Counted from the stretch's first letter, positions 1-8,562 are shown. The stretch: 64,000 nt of DNA from Staphylococcus coagulans (GCF_002901995.1 NZ_PPQN01000014.1:1-64000); one strand, 5' to 3'. A program made the numbers and translations. Notes: generated from the sequence alone by a model not told the origin.

Positions 1-79
1 TTTCCAAGTTAATATAGTTGTGAGTAGAATTAGACATTGTACCTATACATCTTGGATTGCATCTATAGGGGGTAAGCGA

Positions 80-427
80 ATGGAAAAATACCGTATCAAA
101 AATATGAAAGAACTTATGGCAATTAGTTTTACGACGAAAGGAATCTATGCACAAATTAAAAAGAAGTATGCGCTAACATACGAAGAATTATTTATTCTGA
201 CGTTTATATTAGAAAATAAGCATTCTATTTATAATGTAAAAGACATCATTAAAGCTTCAAAGTTCAAACCATACTACATTACAAAGGCTATGCAAAAATT
301 GAAAGATTATGGTTTTCTAACTAAGAAACGTAATGAGCATGATGAACGTACTGTGATCATTGAAGTGTCTGAAGAGCAGTATACAAAAATTGAAGCATTA
401 TTTAATGAAATTGAAGCATTGTTGTAA
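80..427 (+). CDS. sarR: SarR, SarA-family transcriptional regulator
   Basis: A 115-residue winged-helix protein of the SarA family, a DNA-binding regulator that in S. aureus modulates sarA and agr. The family signatures are visible: the segment FKPYYITKAMQKLKDYGFL (recognition helix) and KKRNEHDERTV, which holds the wing and the conserved DER motif. Length and sequence match S. aureus SarR as I recall it. The ATG at 80 is preferred over the in-frame codon at 20 because AGGGGGT lies just upstream and the product then has the family length. Its promoter probably lies partly outside the window. Identity as SarR rather than another single-domain Sar protein is likely but rests on memory of the family. 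Confidence 0.88.
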   Translation: MEKYRIKNMKELMAISFTTKGIYAQIKKKYALTYEELFILTFILENKHSIYNVKDIIKASKFKPYYITKAMQKLKDYGFLTKKRNEHDERTVIIEVSEEQYTKIEALFNEIEALL

Positions 428-660
428 ATGTAAGTTCTTTATAAACGAATCATTTTGAATGGAAGCAATAACTTGTGGAAGTGAAAGAGAGATATTAACT
501 TGAGAATTTGAATATTTTAAACCATTTAAAATACGAAATTTCAGAGCAATATTCACGGCATTTTACTTTTAAGAGATGACGTTTGAGATGGGCGCTTCCA
601 ACTTTTCAGTAATATGTATGATTTGTGTGGATTAACATGAAAGGGACTGGAAACATAGTC

Positions 661-707
661 AACGACAGGAAGCAAATTTAAATATTTGTTTCCTGTCGTT
701 TTTTATA
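661..707 (+). terminator. Strong intrinsic terminator hairpin
   Basis: AACGACAGGAA pairs with TTCCTGTCGTT across an AT-rich loop, and a run of six T follows. It sits in the 380-base stretch between sarR and the acyl-CoA dehydrogenase gene, about 230 bases past the sarR stop. It may end the sarR transcript or an unannotated RNA. I see no other convincing feature in 428-807: no ORF with a ribosome site and no clear promoter pair except a TATAAT at 757-762. Confidence 0.7.
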
Positions 708-807
708 TTTATATGATGTGCGATACAGAGGGATAGGCAACGAACTGGATTTATACTATAATGTTGAGTAAGTAGCTAAGAAATAAAAAGATTGAGAGGT
801 TTTGGTT

Positions 808-1965
808 ATGAAATCTGTGTTAATTCAGTCTGAAATTCAAAAAGAATGGGTAGCTAAATTAGAAGCACATCGAGAGCAATTAGAAAAGAATGCACATCGT
901 AATGATATCGAAAGCCGCTTTCCATATGAAAATGTTCAATGGCTCGTTGATGAAGGTTATAGTCAATTGACTTTACCAGTCGCTTATGGCGGTAGAGGGG
1001 CAACATTAGAGGATATGACCGTCATTCAAACTGTTTTGGGTTCAATTGATGGCGCTACAGCTTTATCAATCGGATGGCATGTCGGCTTAATCGGAGAACT
1101 GTATGAAGGACGTCTATGGGACGATGCGATACTCGAACTTTTGGCAGAAGCGGTCAAACAAGGTGCGCTCGTTAACCGTGCAGTCAGCGAAGCAGAAACA
1201 GGGAGTCCTACTAGAGGGGGCCGTCCTGCAACATTTGCACAATTTGATGGTACCCACTATGTTTTAAATGGTGTGAAGACATTCACGTCTATGAGTCGAG
1301 CACTCAGTCATGTCGTCGTTGCCGCCTATATACCTGACCGAGAAAAAGTTGGATTTTTCTTAATAAAAAAAGATGAAGAAGGACTAGAAGTTGCAGATAA
1401 TTGGAATATGGTCGGCATGCGCGCAACTGAAAGCCATGATTTAATCTTAAACGATGTAAAAGTAGAATCTAAATTTTTAGTTGAGATTAAAGGAGAAGGT
1501 CCTAAATTTCAAAACGGATGGTTGCTCCATATTCCAGCTACATATCTTGGGATTGCGCAAGCAGCGCGTGATGAAGCATTGAAATTTGCTTTAACCCACC
1601 AGCCTAATAGTATCGAAACGCCAATTTCTGAATTGCCTGTCGTTCAACAAAATATTGGGAAAATGGAAACAAAATTGTTGAGTGCGAGACACTTGTTATG
1701 GAGTACAGCAAAAGCATACACAGACTTAAGTGAGAAAGATGAAATCAGTAACGAAACCGCTGCGAGCAAAGTTGTAGTGATGAATGAAGGTTTAGAGGTC
1801 GTTGATCTTGCTATGCGGATTATAGGTGCTAAAAGTTTGGAGATGGATCGTCCGATTCAACGTTATTATCGCGATATGCGCGCAGGTTTACACAACCCAC
1901 CAATGGAAGATCTTGCTTACACTCAAATTGCTAAAAAAGCATTAAGCTTATTTCAAAGCGAATGA
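808..1965 (+). CDS. Acyl-CoA dehydrogenase family protein
   Basis: A 385-residue flavoprotein of the acyl-CoA dehydrogenase family, which oxidises an acyl-CoA using FAD. An N-terminal helical domain is followed by the middle beta domain (the segment containing LNGVKTFTSMS and VGMRATESHD) and a C-terminal helical domain with RIIGAKSLEMDRPIQRYYRDMR, typical of the FAD-binding end. The family's usual catalytic Glu is not obvious at the standard place, so substrate and even dehydrogenase activity are open. The ATG at 808 is chosen over a TTG at 802 because GAGAGGT sits 8 bases upstream. It appears to be monocistronic, with a TATAAT at 757-762 as a possible -10. Confidence 0.8.
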   Translation: MKSVLIQSEIQKEWVAKLEAHREQLEKNAHRNDIESRFPYENVQWLVDEGYSQLTLPVAYGGRGATLEDMTVIQTVLGSIDGATALSIGWHVGLIGELYEGRLWDDAILELLAEAVKQGALVNRAVSEAETGSPTRGGRPATFAQFDGTHYVLNGVKTFTSMSRALSHVVVAAYIPDREKVGFFLIKKDEEGLEVADNWNMVGMRATESHDLILNDVKVESKFLVEIKGEGPKFQNGWLLHIPATYLGIAQAARDEALKFALTHQPNSIETPISELPVVQQNIGKMETKLLSARHLLWSTAKAYTDLSEKDEISNETAASKVVVMNEGLEVVDLAMRIIGAKSLEMDRPIQRYYRDMRAGLHNPPMEDLAYTQIAKKALSLFQSE

Positions 1966-2197
1966 CACTTCACATTGAATTCTAAAATATTTGAAGTTCT
2001 AGTTTTGTCGCGTTATGCCTAGAGTAATAGCTAAAAATGAATGCAGCGTGCAGACAGCGTGATACAGAGTTTAGAGACTCAGATGTTTGATGATTGAACA
2101 TTCAAAGTTATGGAATGCAATTTTGATTAAACTTTAAAAAATTATGTTATAGTTTATGTTGTAATTTATTCAATCAACTACAACGGAGGTTTACAAA

Positions 2198-2380
2198 ATG
2201 GCAGATGAAAGTAAATTTGATCAAGCAAAAGGAAACATCAAAGAAACAGTAGGAAATATCTCTGGCAATAAAGAATTAGAACAAGAAGGTAAAGAAGATA
2301 AAGCGGCTGGAAAAATTAAAGAAGTCGCTGAAAATGCGAAAGATAAAGTGAACGATCTTGTAGATAAATTTAAAAAATAA
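2198..2380 (+). CDS. CsbD-like general stress protein
   Basis: A 60-residue, highly charged, Lys/Glu-rich protein of the CsbD family (Pfam CsbD), small hydrophilic proteins usually under the general stress regulon in Bacillus and staphylococci. The hallmark is two similar blocks: [17 protein letters not shown] and [14 protein letters not shown]. No membrane segment or signal peptide is present, so it is expected in the cytoplasm. A good ribosome site (GGAGG) precedes the ATG. Its molecular function is unknown in the family. It stands alone between two unrelated genes and has its own terminator at 2454-2503. I could not find a clean SigB promoter. Confidence 0.85.
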   Translation: MADESKFDQAKGNIKETVGNISGNKELEQEGKEDKAAGKIKEVAENAKDKVNDLVDKFKK

Positions 2381-2453
2381 GCCACTTAGTGATAAATCAA
2401 TTGAGCCATTTCAATGAAGTTGGCTAAAGTATGAATGAAAAATATATTTTTTG

Positions 2454-2503
2454 AGAGTAAGATGGATTATCTATCGTTTTTAGATGACGTCTTACTCTTT
2501 TTA
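2454..2503 (+). terminator. Terminator after the CsbD-like gene
   Basis: AGAGTAAGA at the start pairs with TCTTACTCT at the end, and TTTTT follows. It lies about 75 bases past the stop codon. Confidence 0.7.
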
Positions 2504-2645
2504 AATAGTTTTAAAAGGATATGTGACATCTGAAAGTAGCGTCAAAATTTAAAAGTTAGCGTATCACACTTTAATTGTCTATTGATACTTTTGTGAATAC
2601 TTTATATAATATGAGGACATCAAATGGACAGAGGAGAATGCTAAT

Positions 2646-3056
2646 ATGCGATATCTTTTAGTGGGCATAGGGGGTATCTTTACATTACTTGGGTTTGCAG
2701 GGGCCGTGTTACCATTGTTACCTACAACACCTTTTTTATTAGTGGCTGTACTCTGTTTCGCAAAGAGCTCGGACCGTTTTCATGATTGGCTCATCCAAAC
2801 GACCATTTATAAAGCGTATATCGAGGATTTTCGTCGCTATCGTGGCTACACAATGAAAAAGAAAATTCAATTGTTAGTGAGTTTATATATTGTTGTCGGT
2901 TTTTCAATATGGACGATGGATATGCCAATGATTCGGTTGGGGTTAATGGTGATGGTCATTCTTCAAACGATTGTACTTTTTACTTTTGTTAAGACATTGC
3001 CAAAGCAGCATGAAGTAGAGCGTAATCGTACGCTTAACGTAAATGAGATAGATTAA
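2646..3056 (+). CDS. YbaN/DUF454 family inner membrane protein
   Basis: A 136-residue membrane protein of the DUF454 (YbaN) family. The N-terminal hydrophobic hairpin holds the family signature GAVLPLLPTTPFLLVAVLCF. The cytoplasmic stretch that follows (KSSDRFHDWL and FRRYRGYTMKKK) is also conserved, and two more membrane segments lie at about residues 75-115. The ribosome site AGAGGAG lies about 10 bases before the ATG. No biochemical function is established for this family. The gene is transcribed alone and ends at a hairpin at 3075-3128. Confidence 0.85.
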   Translation: MRYLLVGIGGIFTLLGFAGAVLPLLPTTPFLLVAVLCFAKSSDRFHDWLIQTTIYKAYIEDFRRYRGYTMKKKIQLLVSLYIVVGFSIWTMDMPMIRLGLMVMVILQTIVLFTFVKTLPKQHEVERNRTLNVNEID

Positions 3057-3074
3057 TATGAATATGTCAAAAAT

Positions 3075-3128
3075 AGAGTGAGTTAGAAATCTTGTGAGGC
3101 AAAGTGAGATTTTTAGCTTACTCTTTTT
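3075..3128 (+). terminator. Terminator after the DUF454 gene
   Basis: AGAGTGAG pairs imperfectly with CTTACTCT, with further pairing inside (AGAAATCT with AGATTTTT), and ends in TTTTT. Confidence 0.6.
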
Positions 3129-3223
3129 ATTGATGTGGTTATTATATAGTGCGCACGCTTTTTAGAAACTTTACATTTTGAAATCGGTAATTTTTATTAA
3201 GTTAAAAAATATTTTAAAAAAGA

Positions 3224-3268
3224 TTGCCTTAAAAATGTATCCACTATATAATAATGATAATCGTTATC
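3224..3268 (+). promoter_or_regulatory. fhuD2 promoter with overlapping Fur box
   Basis: TTGCCT (3224-3229), 17 bases and TATAAT (3247-3252) form a good sigma-A promoter. A 19-base Fur box at 3250-3268 overlaps the -10 and matches the classic consensus at 17 positions (core AATGATAATCGTTATC). Iron-loaded Fur bound here would block RNA polymerase directly, so fhuD2 should be induced by iron starvation. Confidence 0.85.
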
Positions 3269-3285
3269 AATTGGAGGGCGAATAA

Positions 3286-4203
3286 ATGAAAAAATTATGG
3301 TTACCATTATTAGCAATCTTGCTTGTTTTATCTGCTTGTGGCCAAAATGGAGGTCAAAATAGCAAAAATGATACAAAATCTTTTGCATTAAAAACAGCAA
3401 AAGGTGAAGATAAAGTGGATATTCCTAAAAATCCAAAACGCATCGTTGTACTTGCGCCGACTTATGCAGGCGGTTTGAAGTATTTGGGAGGAAATATTGT
3501 AGGGGTTTCTGATCAAATAAAACAAAGTCCTGTGTTGTCAAAAGAATTCAAAGATGTGGATAAAGTAGGCGCGGAAGATGTGGAAAAAGTTGCGACTTTG
3601 AAACCTGATTTAATCATCACATACAACACAGATAAAAATACAGACAAGTTGAAAAAGATTGCACCAACACTTGCTTTTGATTACGGGCAATACGATTATT
3701 TAGAGCAACAAAAAGCAATGGGTGAAATTTTAGGTAAATCAGATGAAGCGGAAAAATGGATTAAAGATTGGAAAGCTCAAACTGAAAAAGATGGTAAAGA
3801 AATTAAAAAACAATTAGGTGACAACACATCAGTTTCTATTTTCGAAGATTTTGATAAAAAACTTTATGCATATGGTAAAAACTGGGGAAGAGGCAGTGAA
3901 GTAATTTATCAAGCATTTGGTTTGAAAATGCCTGAGGCTTTAGAAAAAGCAACTGAAAAAGAAGGTTGGAAAGAGATTTCTAAAGAAGAAATTGACAAAT
4001 ACGCCGGTGACTATGTGATTACTGCAAAAGTAAAAGATGCTGCAAAACCAGAATTCCAAAATACGTCAATTTGGAATAACTTGCCAGCAGTTAAACAACA
4101 TCATGCATTCGATGTAGATTCACAAGTCTATTGGTATAATGATCCTTATTCATTAGATGTAATTCGAAAAGACTTAAAGAAACAATTATTAGCACATCAA
4201 TAG
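3286..4203 (+). CDS. fhuD2: Ferric hydroxamate siderophore-binding lipoprotein FhuD2
   Basis: A 305-residue substrate-binding lipoprotein of a ferric-hydroxamate (ferrichrome/desferrioxamine-type) ABC importer. A lipoprotein signal ends in the lipobox LSAC with the lipidated Cys at residue 18. The mature part is a class III binding protein (two lobes joined by a long helix). The segments RIVVLAPTYAGGLKYLG, KLYAYGKNWGRGSEV and the C-terminal VYWYNDPYSLD match S. aureus FhuD2 as I know it and contain the aromatic/Arg ligand-binding residues. As in S. aureus, fhuD2 is not beside the permease/ATPase genes, so it must work with an FhuCBG system encoded elsewhere. Iron control is shown by the Fur box over its promoter. 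Confidence 0.92.
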   Translation: MKKLWLPLLAILLVLSACGQNGGQNSKNDTKSFALKTAKGEDKVDIPKNPKRIVVLAPTYAGGLKYLGGNIVGVSDQIKQSPVLSKEFKDVDKVGAEDVEKVATLKPDLIITYNTDKNTDKLKKIAPTLAFDYGQYDYLEQQKAMGEILGKSDEAEKWIKDWKAQTEKDGKEIKKQLGDNTSVSIFEDFDKKLYAYGKNWGRGSEVIYQAFGLKMPEALEKATEKEGWKEISKEEIDKYAGDYVITAKVKDAAKPEFQNTSIWNNLPAVKQHHAFDVDSQVYWYNDPYSLDVIRKDLKKQLLAHQ

Positions 4204-4257
4204 AGCGAAGTTAAACTTAGAGCGTTAAAAGACGATGAAATTCATCATAAAATAATA

Positions 4258-4303
4258 AGCACTAAGATGATTTGAAGAACAATAATCATCTTAGTGCTTT
4301 TTC
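4258..4303. terminator. Bidirectional terminator between fhuD2 and nanT
   Basis: The 15-base arms AGCACTAAGATGATT and AATCATCTTAGTGCT are perfect complements around an 11-base loop, followed by TTTTT. It sits between convergent genes and belongs to a look-alike set also found at 10143 and 34910. Confidence 0.85.
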
Positions 4304-4335
4304 ATATTTTGAGCATTTATCACCGTATTAAATCA

Positions 4336-5856
4336 TTATTTTACTTTTCTTTCGTATGTGATTGCACCATTTTTATCGAAAATCGTAAGACCAGAAATGT
4401 CTTTATTTGGCGCAGGAATTATAAGACTGGCGATATAAGCAGTCACAAAGGCTGTAATAAAAGCAATAATCGATACATAAAATGGGGAACCTGCACCGCC
4501 AACACCTTGTAAGAAGTAGCTGACAATGACAGCGATGATGATGCCAATAATTACACCAACGCCATGTGTACGTTTAGTGAAAATACCTACGGCAAAAATA
4601 CCAGCAATCGGTACCCCGAAGAGACCAGTAATCAATAAGAATAAATCCCATACATCATTAGAGTTTGCGGCAATAAGGTATAAAGAAATCAACATGCCAA
4701 GCAGACCGACTACAATAGTGGCAAGTCGTGCAAAACGTACTTCTGCTTCCTCGCTTTTTTTACCAAAGAACCGTTGTTTAATATCGACTGATAAACAAGC
4801 AGCCATAGAATTTAAGCTCGATGAAATTGTTGATTGTGCAGCAGCGAAGATAGCAGCAATCATTAATCCAGCTACAAAAGGTGGCATTTCAGTTAAGATA
4901 AAATAAGGCACGATAGAAGAGGTATTAAAATCTTTTGGGAGCGTCGTATGATGCGTATAAAAAACAAATAAGACAGTCCCCATGCCATAAAATAACGGTG
5001 CTGAGATCATAGCTAGAAGGCCATTTGTCCATAAAGAATGTGAAGTTTCTTTAAGTGATTCAGAGGCCTGATAACGTTGTACCACGTCTTGACTTGCTGT
5101 ATATTGTTGTAAATTATTAAAAATACTCCCTAAAAAGATGATTGGAATGGCTGCTGATGCGGCGGTGAATTTCCAATTGTCTGCGCTGATGAGTTTTTGT
5201 TTGTCAACAGCCTCATTGACTACAGTGCCCCAGCCACCATCGATATGAACGATGCCGATAATGATAATGACCAGTGCACCGCCTAGTAAAATTACACCTT
5301 GAATAAAGTCACTCCAAACGACGCCTTCAAAACCACCTAAAAATGTATAAACAATACAAAGCACACCGACTAAACTCGCAACGAGATATGGATTAATATC
5401 GGATACAGCTGTAATTGCGAGTGTTGGCAAATAGATAACGATTGCGACACGTCCTAAATGGAAAAGTACAAATAATAAAGAACCTAAAACACGAACCGCT
5501 GGATTAAAACGTGCTTCTAAATATTCATAAGCAGATGTAATCTTTAACTTTTTGAAAAAAGGAATATAAAAATAGATTAACAATGGAATAATTGCAACGA
5601 TTGCAACATTACCTGCAATATAAGACCAATCAGTTAAATAAGATTTTTCGGGTGTAGACATAAAAGTAATGGCACTTAGTGTTGTCGCATAAATAGAGAA
5701 CCCTACGACCCAAGAAGGCAGTCGACCACTTGCGGTAAAAAAGCTATTTGTATCTTTACCCGCTCGCTTAGTAAAGAATGCTCCAATACCTAACATTAAC
5801 AATAAATAACAAAGTAATGCTACCCAATTCCAAAATCCAAATCCGATTGTATGCAT
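4336..5856 (-). CDS. nanT: Sodium:solute symporter, probable sialic acid transporter NanT
   Basis: A 506-residue integral membrane protein of the sodium:solute symporter family with about 13 hydrophobic helices (e.g. WNWVALLCYLLLMLGIGAFF at the start). Family marks include SGRLPSWVVGFSIYATTLSAITFM near residue 50 (avoiding full quotation) and the helix AAIFAAAQSTISSSLNS, whose Ser residues form the sodium site. Because it lies beside nanA and nanK it is most likely the N-acetylneuraminate importer, as in S. aureus. The ATG at 5856 is chosen since GAGGTG lies 7-8 bases upstream. A longer reading from 5874 would place that ribosome site inside the gene. It has its own promoter region with a cre site (5901-5915) downstream of the nanA terminator. 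Confidence 0.85.
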   Translation of the reverse strand: MHTIGFGFWNWVALLCYLLLMLGIGAFFTKRAGKDTNSFFTASGRLPSWVVGFSIYATTLSAITFMSTPEKSYLTDWSYIAGNVAIVAIIPLLIYFYIPFFKKLKITSAYEYLEARFNPAVRVLGSLLFVLFHLGRVAIVIYLPTLAITAVSDINPYLVASLVGVLCIVYTFLGGFEGVVWSDFIQGVILLGGALVIIIIGIVHIDGGWGTVVNEAVDKQKLISADNWKFTAASAAIPIIFLGSIFNNLQQYTASQDVVQRYQASESLKETSHSLWTNGLLAMISAPLFYGMGTVLFVFYTHHTTLPKDFNTSSIVPYFILTEMPPFVAGLMIAAIFAAAQSTISSSLNSMAACLSVDIKQRFFGKKSEEAEVRFARLATIVVGLLGMLISLYLIAANSNDVWDLFLLITGLFGVPIAGIFAVGIFTKRTHGVGVIIGIIIAVIVSYFLQGVGGAGSPFYVSIIAFITAFVTAYIASLIIPAPNKDISGLTIFDKNGAITYERKVK

Positions 5857-5900
5857 ATTAATGACACCTCTCATTTTGTTTTAAAATAAATTAAATAATT

Positions 5901-5915
5901 AGTAAGCGCTTACAA
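5901..5915 (-). promoter_or_regulatory. cre (CcpA) site upstream of nanT
   Basis: Read on the minus strand, TTGTAAGCGCTTACT fits every position of the Gram-positive cre consensus WTGNAANCGNWNNCW and contains a perfect 12-base palindrome (GTAAGCGCTTAC). It lies about 45 bases upstream of the nanT start, so carbon catabolite control of sialic-acid uptake is expected. Confidence 0.8.
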
Positions 5916-5923
5916 ATAACTGT

Positions 5924-5974
5924 AAAAAAGAGAGTGAGTATGTAACATACATAGAGACACGACATGACTCACTC
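5924..5974 (-). terminator. Terminator after nanA
   Basis: On the minus strand GAGTGAGT and ACTCACTC pair around a long loop and are followed by a run of T (plus-strand AAAAAA at 5924-5929). It separates nanA from nanT transcription. Confidence 0.65.
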
Positions 5975-6008
5975 CCGTTTTTCATACATAGGGTACATTA
6001 CCTATGAA

Positions 6009-6890
6009 TTAAAGTTGATAACGTTGAATCAATTGTTGTAGTGTTTCACGATTTGTTTCATTAAATGGATGGAAAGGTGCTTTAGGTACACCCGTATCCA
6101 AGCCTTTCTCAGCTAAAATGGCTTTAAGTGTTGGATAAAGACCTAATTTTAATACAGTTTCGATAATGTCATTCGTTTCATGTTGAATTCGATAGGCACT
6201 TTCGATCCGCCCTTGTTGTGCATTTTCAAAAATTTGACGTGTACGTATGCCATTGACATTGAAAGTCGAACCAATTGCCCCATCTACCCCTGAAATGGCC
6301 GCTTGGACCAGCATTTCATCAAAACCAGAATAGATCAATTTATCTGGAAATGCTTTTCTTAAACGTTCAAGTAAGAAAAAGTCAGGTGCAGTATATTTCA
6401 CGCCAATGATATGGTCGTTTTGGAATAATTCTTCAAATTGTTGTATTGAGATATTGACACCAGTAAGTCCTGGAATAGAGTAAACAATCATTTTGTTGCC
6501 TGTTGCTTCAATGATTTTGAAGTAATAATCTCGAATTTCTTCGAATGTAAAAGGGTAGTAAAAAGGCGTAACTGCGGATAATGCATCATAACCAAGTTCT
6601 GTCGCATATTGCCCTAATTCAATGGCTTCGTTTAAATCAAGTGCACCGACTTGTGCGATTAGCCGAATGGCATCTTTTGCTTCATCTTTAGCAATACGAA
6701 AAACTTCTTTCTTTTGAGCTGTGTTCATCAAGAAATTTTCTCCTGAGCTACCATTGACATACAAACCATCAAGTTTTTGCGTATCAATCGCATTTCGTAC
6801 AATCTGACGTAAACCCGCTTCCTTGATTTCGCCTTTTTCATTAAATGGAACAAGTAAAGCTGCGTATAAGCCTTTGAGATGATCCTCCAT
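6009..6890 (-). CDS. nanA: N-acetylneuraminate lyase
   Basis: A 293-residue class I aldolase (DHDPS/NAL family TIM barrel) that splits N-acetylneuraminate into N-acetylmannosamine and pyruvate. Visible active-site parts are GSSGE (residues 47-51, carboxylate binding), Tyr137 in the MIVYSIPG segment, and the Schiff-base Lys165 in GVKYTA. Length equals that of S. aureus NanA. The start is the ATG at 6890, since GGGAGG lies 10 bases upstream; a TTG at 6908 would put that site inside the gene. It is divergent from the GntR-type regulator and shares a 159-base control region with it. Product ManNAc should be phosphorylated by NanK (7702). The next enzyme, NanE, is not in this window. Confidence 0.95.
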   Translation of the reverse strand: MEDHLKGLYAALLVPFNEKGEIKEAGLRQIVRNAIDTQKLDGLYVNGSSGENFLMNTAQKKEVFRIAKDEAKDAIRLIAQVGALDLNEAIELGQYATELGYDALSAVTPFYYPFTFEEIRDYYFKIIEATGNKMIVYSIPGLTGVNISIQQFEELFQNDHIIGVKYTAPDFFLLERLRKAFPDKLIYSGFDEMLVQAAISGVDGAIGSTFNVNGIRTRQIFENAQQGRIESAYRIQHETNDIIETVLKLGLYPTLKAILAEKGLDTGVPKAPFHPFNETNRETLQQLIQRYQL

Positions 6891-6922
6891 CTTTTTAAAA
6901 CCTCCCAAAACAGATTTGTAAT

Positions 6923-6937
6923 ATTGGTCAGACCAAT
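6923..6937. promoter_or_regulatory. FadR/GntR-type operator palindrome
   Basis: ATTGGTCAGACCAAT is a perfect 15-base palindrome around a central A. The half-sites TGGTC/GACCA are those used by FadR-subfamily GntR regulators. It lies just downstream of the inferred nanA transcription start and upstream of the divergent regulator gene, so it is the likely binding site of the protein at 7050-7709. Confidence 0.75.
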
Positions 6938-6947
6938 TTATAATTCA

Positions 6948-6976
6948 ATTGTAAGCGTTATTATAAATGGGGTCAA
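6948..6976 (-). promoter_or_regulatory. nanA promoter with cre-like element
   Basis: On the minus strand TTGACC (6976-6971), 17 bases and TACAAT (6953-6948) form a sigma-A promoter. A cre-like sequence starting TTGTAAGCG at 6949 (one consensus mismatch when read on the plus strand) overlaps the -10, so both CcpA and the GntR-type regulator could control it. Confidence 0.7.
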
Positions 6977-7049
6977 TATTAATTTTTATTTGAGAATGTT
7001 CAGATTGTGGTAAAATATAACAAATTAATAACAAGGAGATTGCTGTTGG

Positions 7050-7709
7050 ATGGGCAAAGAAGTAGGACAATCAGGCACCAATTTAAAACAAATTGTAGTA
7101 AAAAAAATAAAAGATTATATTTTAGCTGAATCACTTCAAGCGGGAGATAAACTTCCGACAGAACGCAAGCTCGCTGAAACGTATCAAGTGAGTCGTTCTG
7201 TTGTACGTGAAGCATTGAGTTATTTGGAAAATACAGGGGTGACTGAGAGTGTTCAAGGTCGTGGGACTTTAGTGAAAGCACAAGATATTACCCCATTAAT
7301 AGAGGGGTTTTTATTTAGTTTTCAAGTTTCACAAGGGAATTTAAAAGACTTGATGATGTTGAGACTGACATTTGAACTCGCTGCGATTGATATCATTGAA
7401 CGAAAAAATGTGCCACTCACGGCAATCAAGGAAGCATTAGTTGATAATGTAGAGGATTTCAATGTTGAGGCAGATCAAGCTTTTCATGAAAGTTTATTAG
7501 CTGCTGTAGATTCATCATTATTTAAGCAAATGAGTGCAGTCGTACAGGCGTATTTTTATCAAATGGCGATTGAAACAACACAAACTGAAAATGAACGGAG
7601 TTTGTCGGAACATCGAAAAATATACGAAGCTTTAATGAATGAAAATTATGTATTGGCAAAAGAACTTTTGACGCAACATCTGATGAGAGGGGCGGAGTTT
7701 TATGAATAA
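7050..7709 (+). CDS. GntR/FadR-family regulator, probable sialic-acid regulator
   Basis: A 219-residue GntR-family protein: an N-terminal winged helix with GDKLPTERKLAETYQVSRS (residues 32-50) and VVREALSYLE, then an all-helical FCD ligand domain. Asp142, His146, His188 and His210 are placed like the metal-binding residues of FCD domains. Effectors in this subfamily are small organic acids or sugars acids, and sialic acid or ManNAc is the obvious guess here. It is divergent from nanA, overlaps nanK by 8 bases, and a matching operator lies at 6923-6937. In S. aureus the nan regulator is an RpiR-type protein, so this is a different solution. AAGGAG lies 11 bases before the ATG. Function is inferred from context. 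Confidence 0.85.
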   Translation: MGKEVGQSGTNLKQIVVKKIKDYILAESLQAGDKLPTERKLAETYQVSRSVVREALSYLENTGVTESVQGRGTLVKAQDITPLIEGFLFSFQVSQGNLKDLMMLRLTFELAAIDIIERKNVPLTAIKEALVDNVEDFNVEADQAFHESLLAAVDSSLFKQMSAVVQAYFYQMAIETTQTENERSLSEHRKIYEALMNENYVLAKELLTQHLMRGAEFYE

Positions 7710-8562
7710 ATTTGCTTTTGATATTGGGGGCACCTATATCAAATCAGCTGTTATCACTGAAGAGAATCAATTGTTAGATTATGAAAAAGTTAAAACACCC
7801 ATCAATGAAAATGAAGCGATTTTAAATGTTGTGGCGCAACGCCTAAAACAATATATTGAACGTTATCGTACTTCAAAAGTATTGGTAGGGATTTCTACAG
7901 CAGGGGCGGTCAATCGTGAAACAGCGTCTATTGCTTATGCAAATCCTAATATTAAAGATTACACAGGCACACAATTTGGGGAAAGGCTGGCACCATTTGT
8001 AAATGATCTGTGTATTTATAACGATGTTGATGCCGCTTTGTTAGGGGAGCTGAGTTTTAGAAATGAGACTTATCACAGCGCATTTTGCCTAACGTTAGGG
8101 ACAGGAATAGGCGGTAGTTATTATCATCATGATATGGGGTTACTGACTGGACAACGGCATCGTCCAAATCAAATCGGTCACCTGCTTTATGATCCAGTCA
8201 CACAAACCAATTATGAACAACGCGGTTCAACTCAAGCACTAAAAAAACAAATTCAAGCCACATACCCTGAGTGTAATGTTCGACAATTATTTGAAGATGC
8301 TCAAGGTGGCGATGTCATAGCAAGACAATATCTTCAAAAATGGGCTTATGAAATCGCACGAGGGATAGCTGAAATCCAAGTGATTTATGATCCAGAAATT
8401 ATCATTATCGGTGGCGGTGTGTCAGCGCAAGGTGAACAGCTGTTGCAATATATACAACCGCAGATCACGCAATTTCTTCCTGAAGGCTATGGGCATGCAC
8501 GAATTGAAGTTGCCGTGTTGCAAAATAATGCCGCGCTTATCGGGGCGGTTTCTGAATTGTAA
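7702..8562 (+). CDS. nanK: N-acetylmannosamine kinase (ROK family)
   Basis: A 286-residue ROK-family sugar kinase expected to phosphorylate N-acetylmannosamine to ManNAc-6-phosphate with ATP. Visible are the phosphate loop DIGGTYIKSAV at residues 7-17, the catalytic-loop segment NDVDAALLGE with its Asp base, and LGTGIGG. The Cys-rich zinc motif common in ROK kinases is absent and replaced by a segment ending NYEQRGSTQAL. S. aureus NanK as I recall it has the same feature, so this is not damage. It overlaps the end of the regulator gene by 8 bases, implying co-transcription and coupled translation. Its stop codon overlaps the BirA-type operator of bioY. Confidence 0.88.
   Translation: MNKFAFDIGGTYIKSAVITEENQLLDYEKVKTPINENEAILNVVAQRLKQYIERYRTSKVLVGISTAGAVNRETASIAYANPNIKDYTGTQFGERLAPFVNDLCIYNDVDAALLGELSFRNETYHSAFCLTLGTGIGGSYYHHDMGLLTGQRHRPNQIGHLLYDPVTQTNYEQRGSTQALKKQIQATYPECNVRQLFEDAQGGDVIARQYLQKWAYEIARGIAEIQVIYDPEIIIIGGGVSAQGEQLLQYIQPQITQFLPEGYGHARIEVAVLQNNAALIGAVSEL

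Noticed and set aside
4526-4906. 126-codon plus-strand ORF inside nanT
   Set aside because: It is antisense to a well-supported transporter gene, has no ribosome site and shows no family features.
7702-8562. NanK as a damaged ROK kinase because the zinc-binding Cys motif is missing
   Set aside because: The ATP and catalytic motifs are intact, and S. aureus NanK as I recall also lacks the Cys motif.
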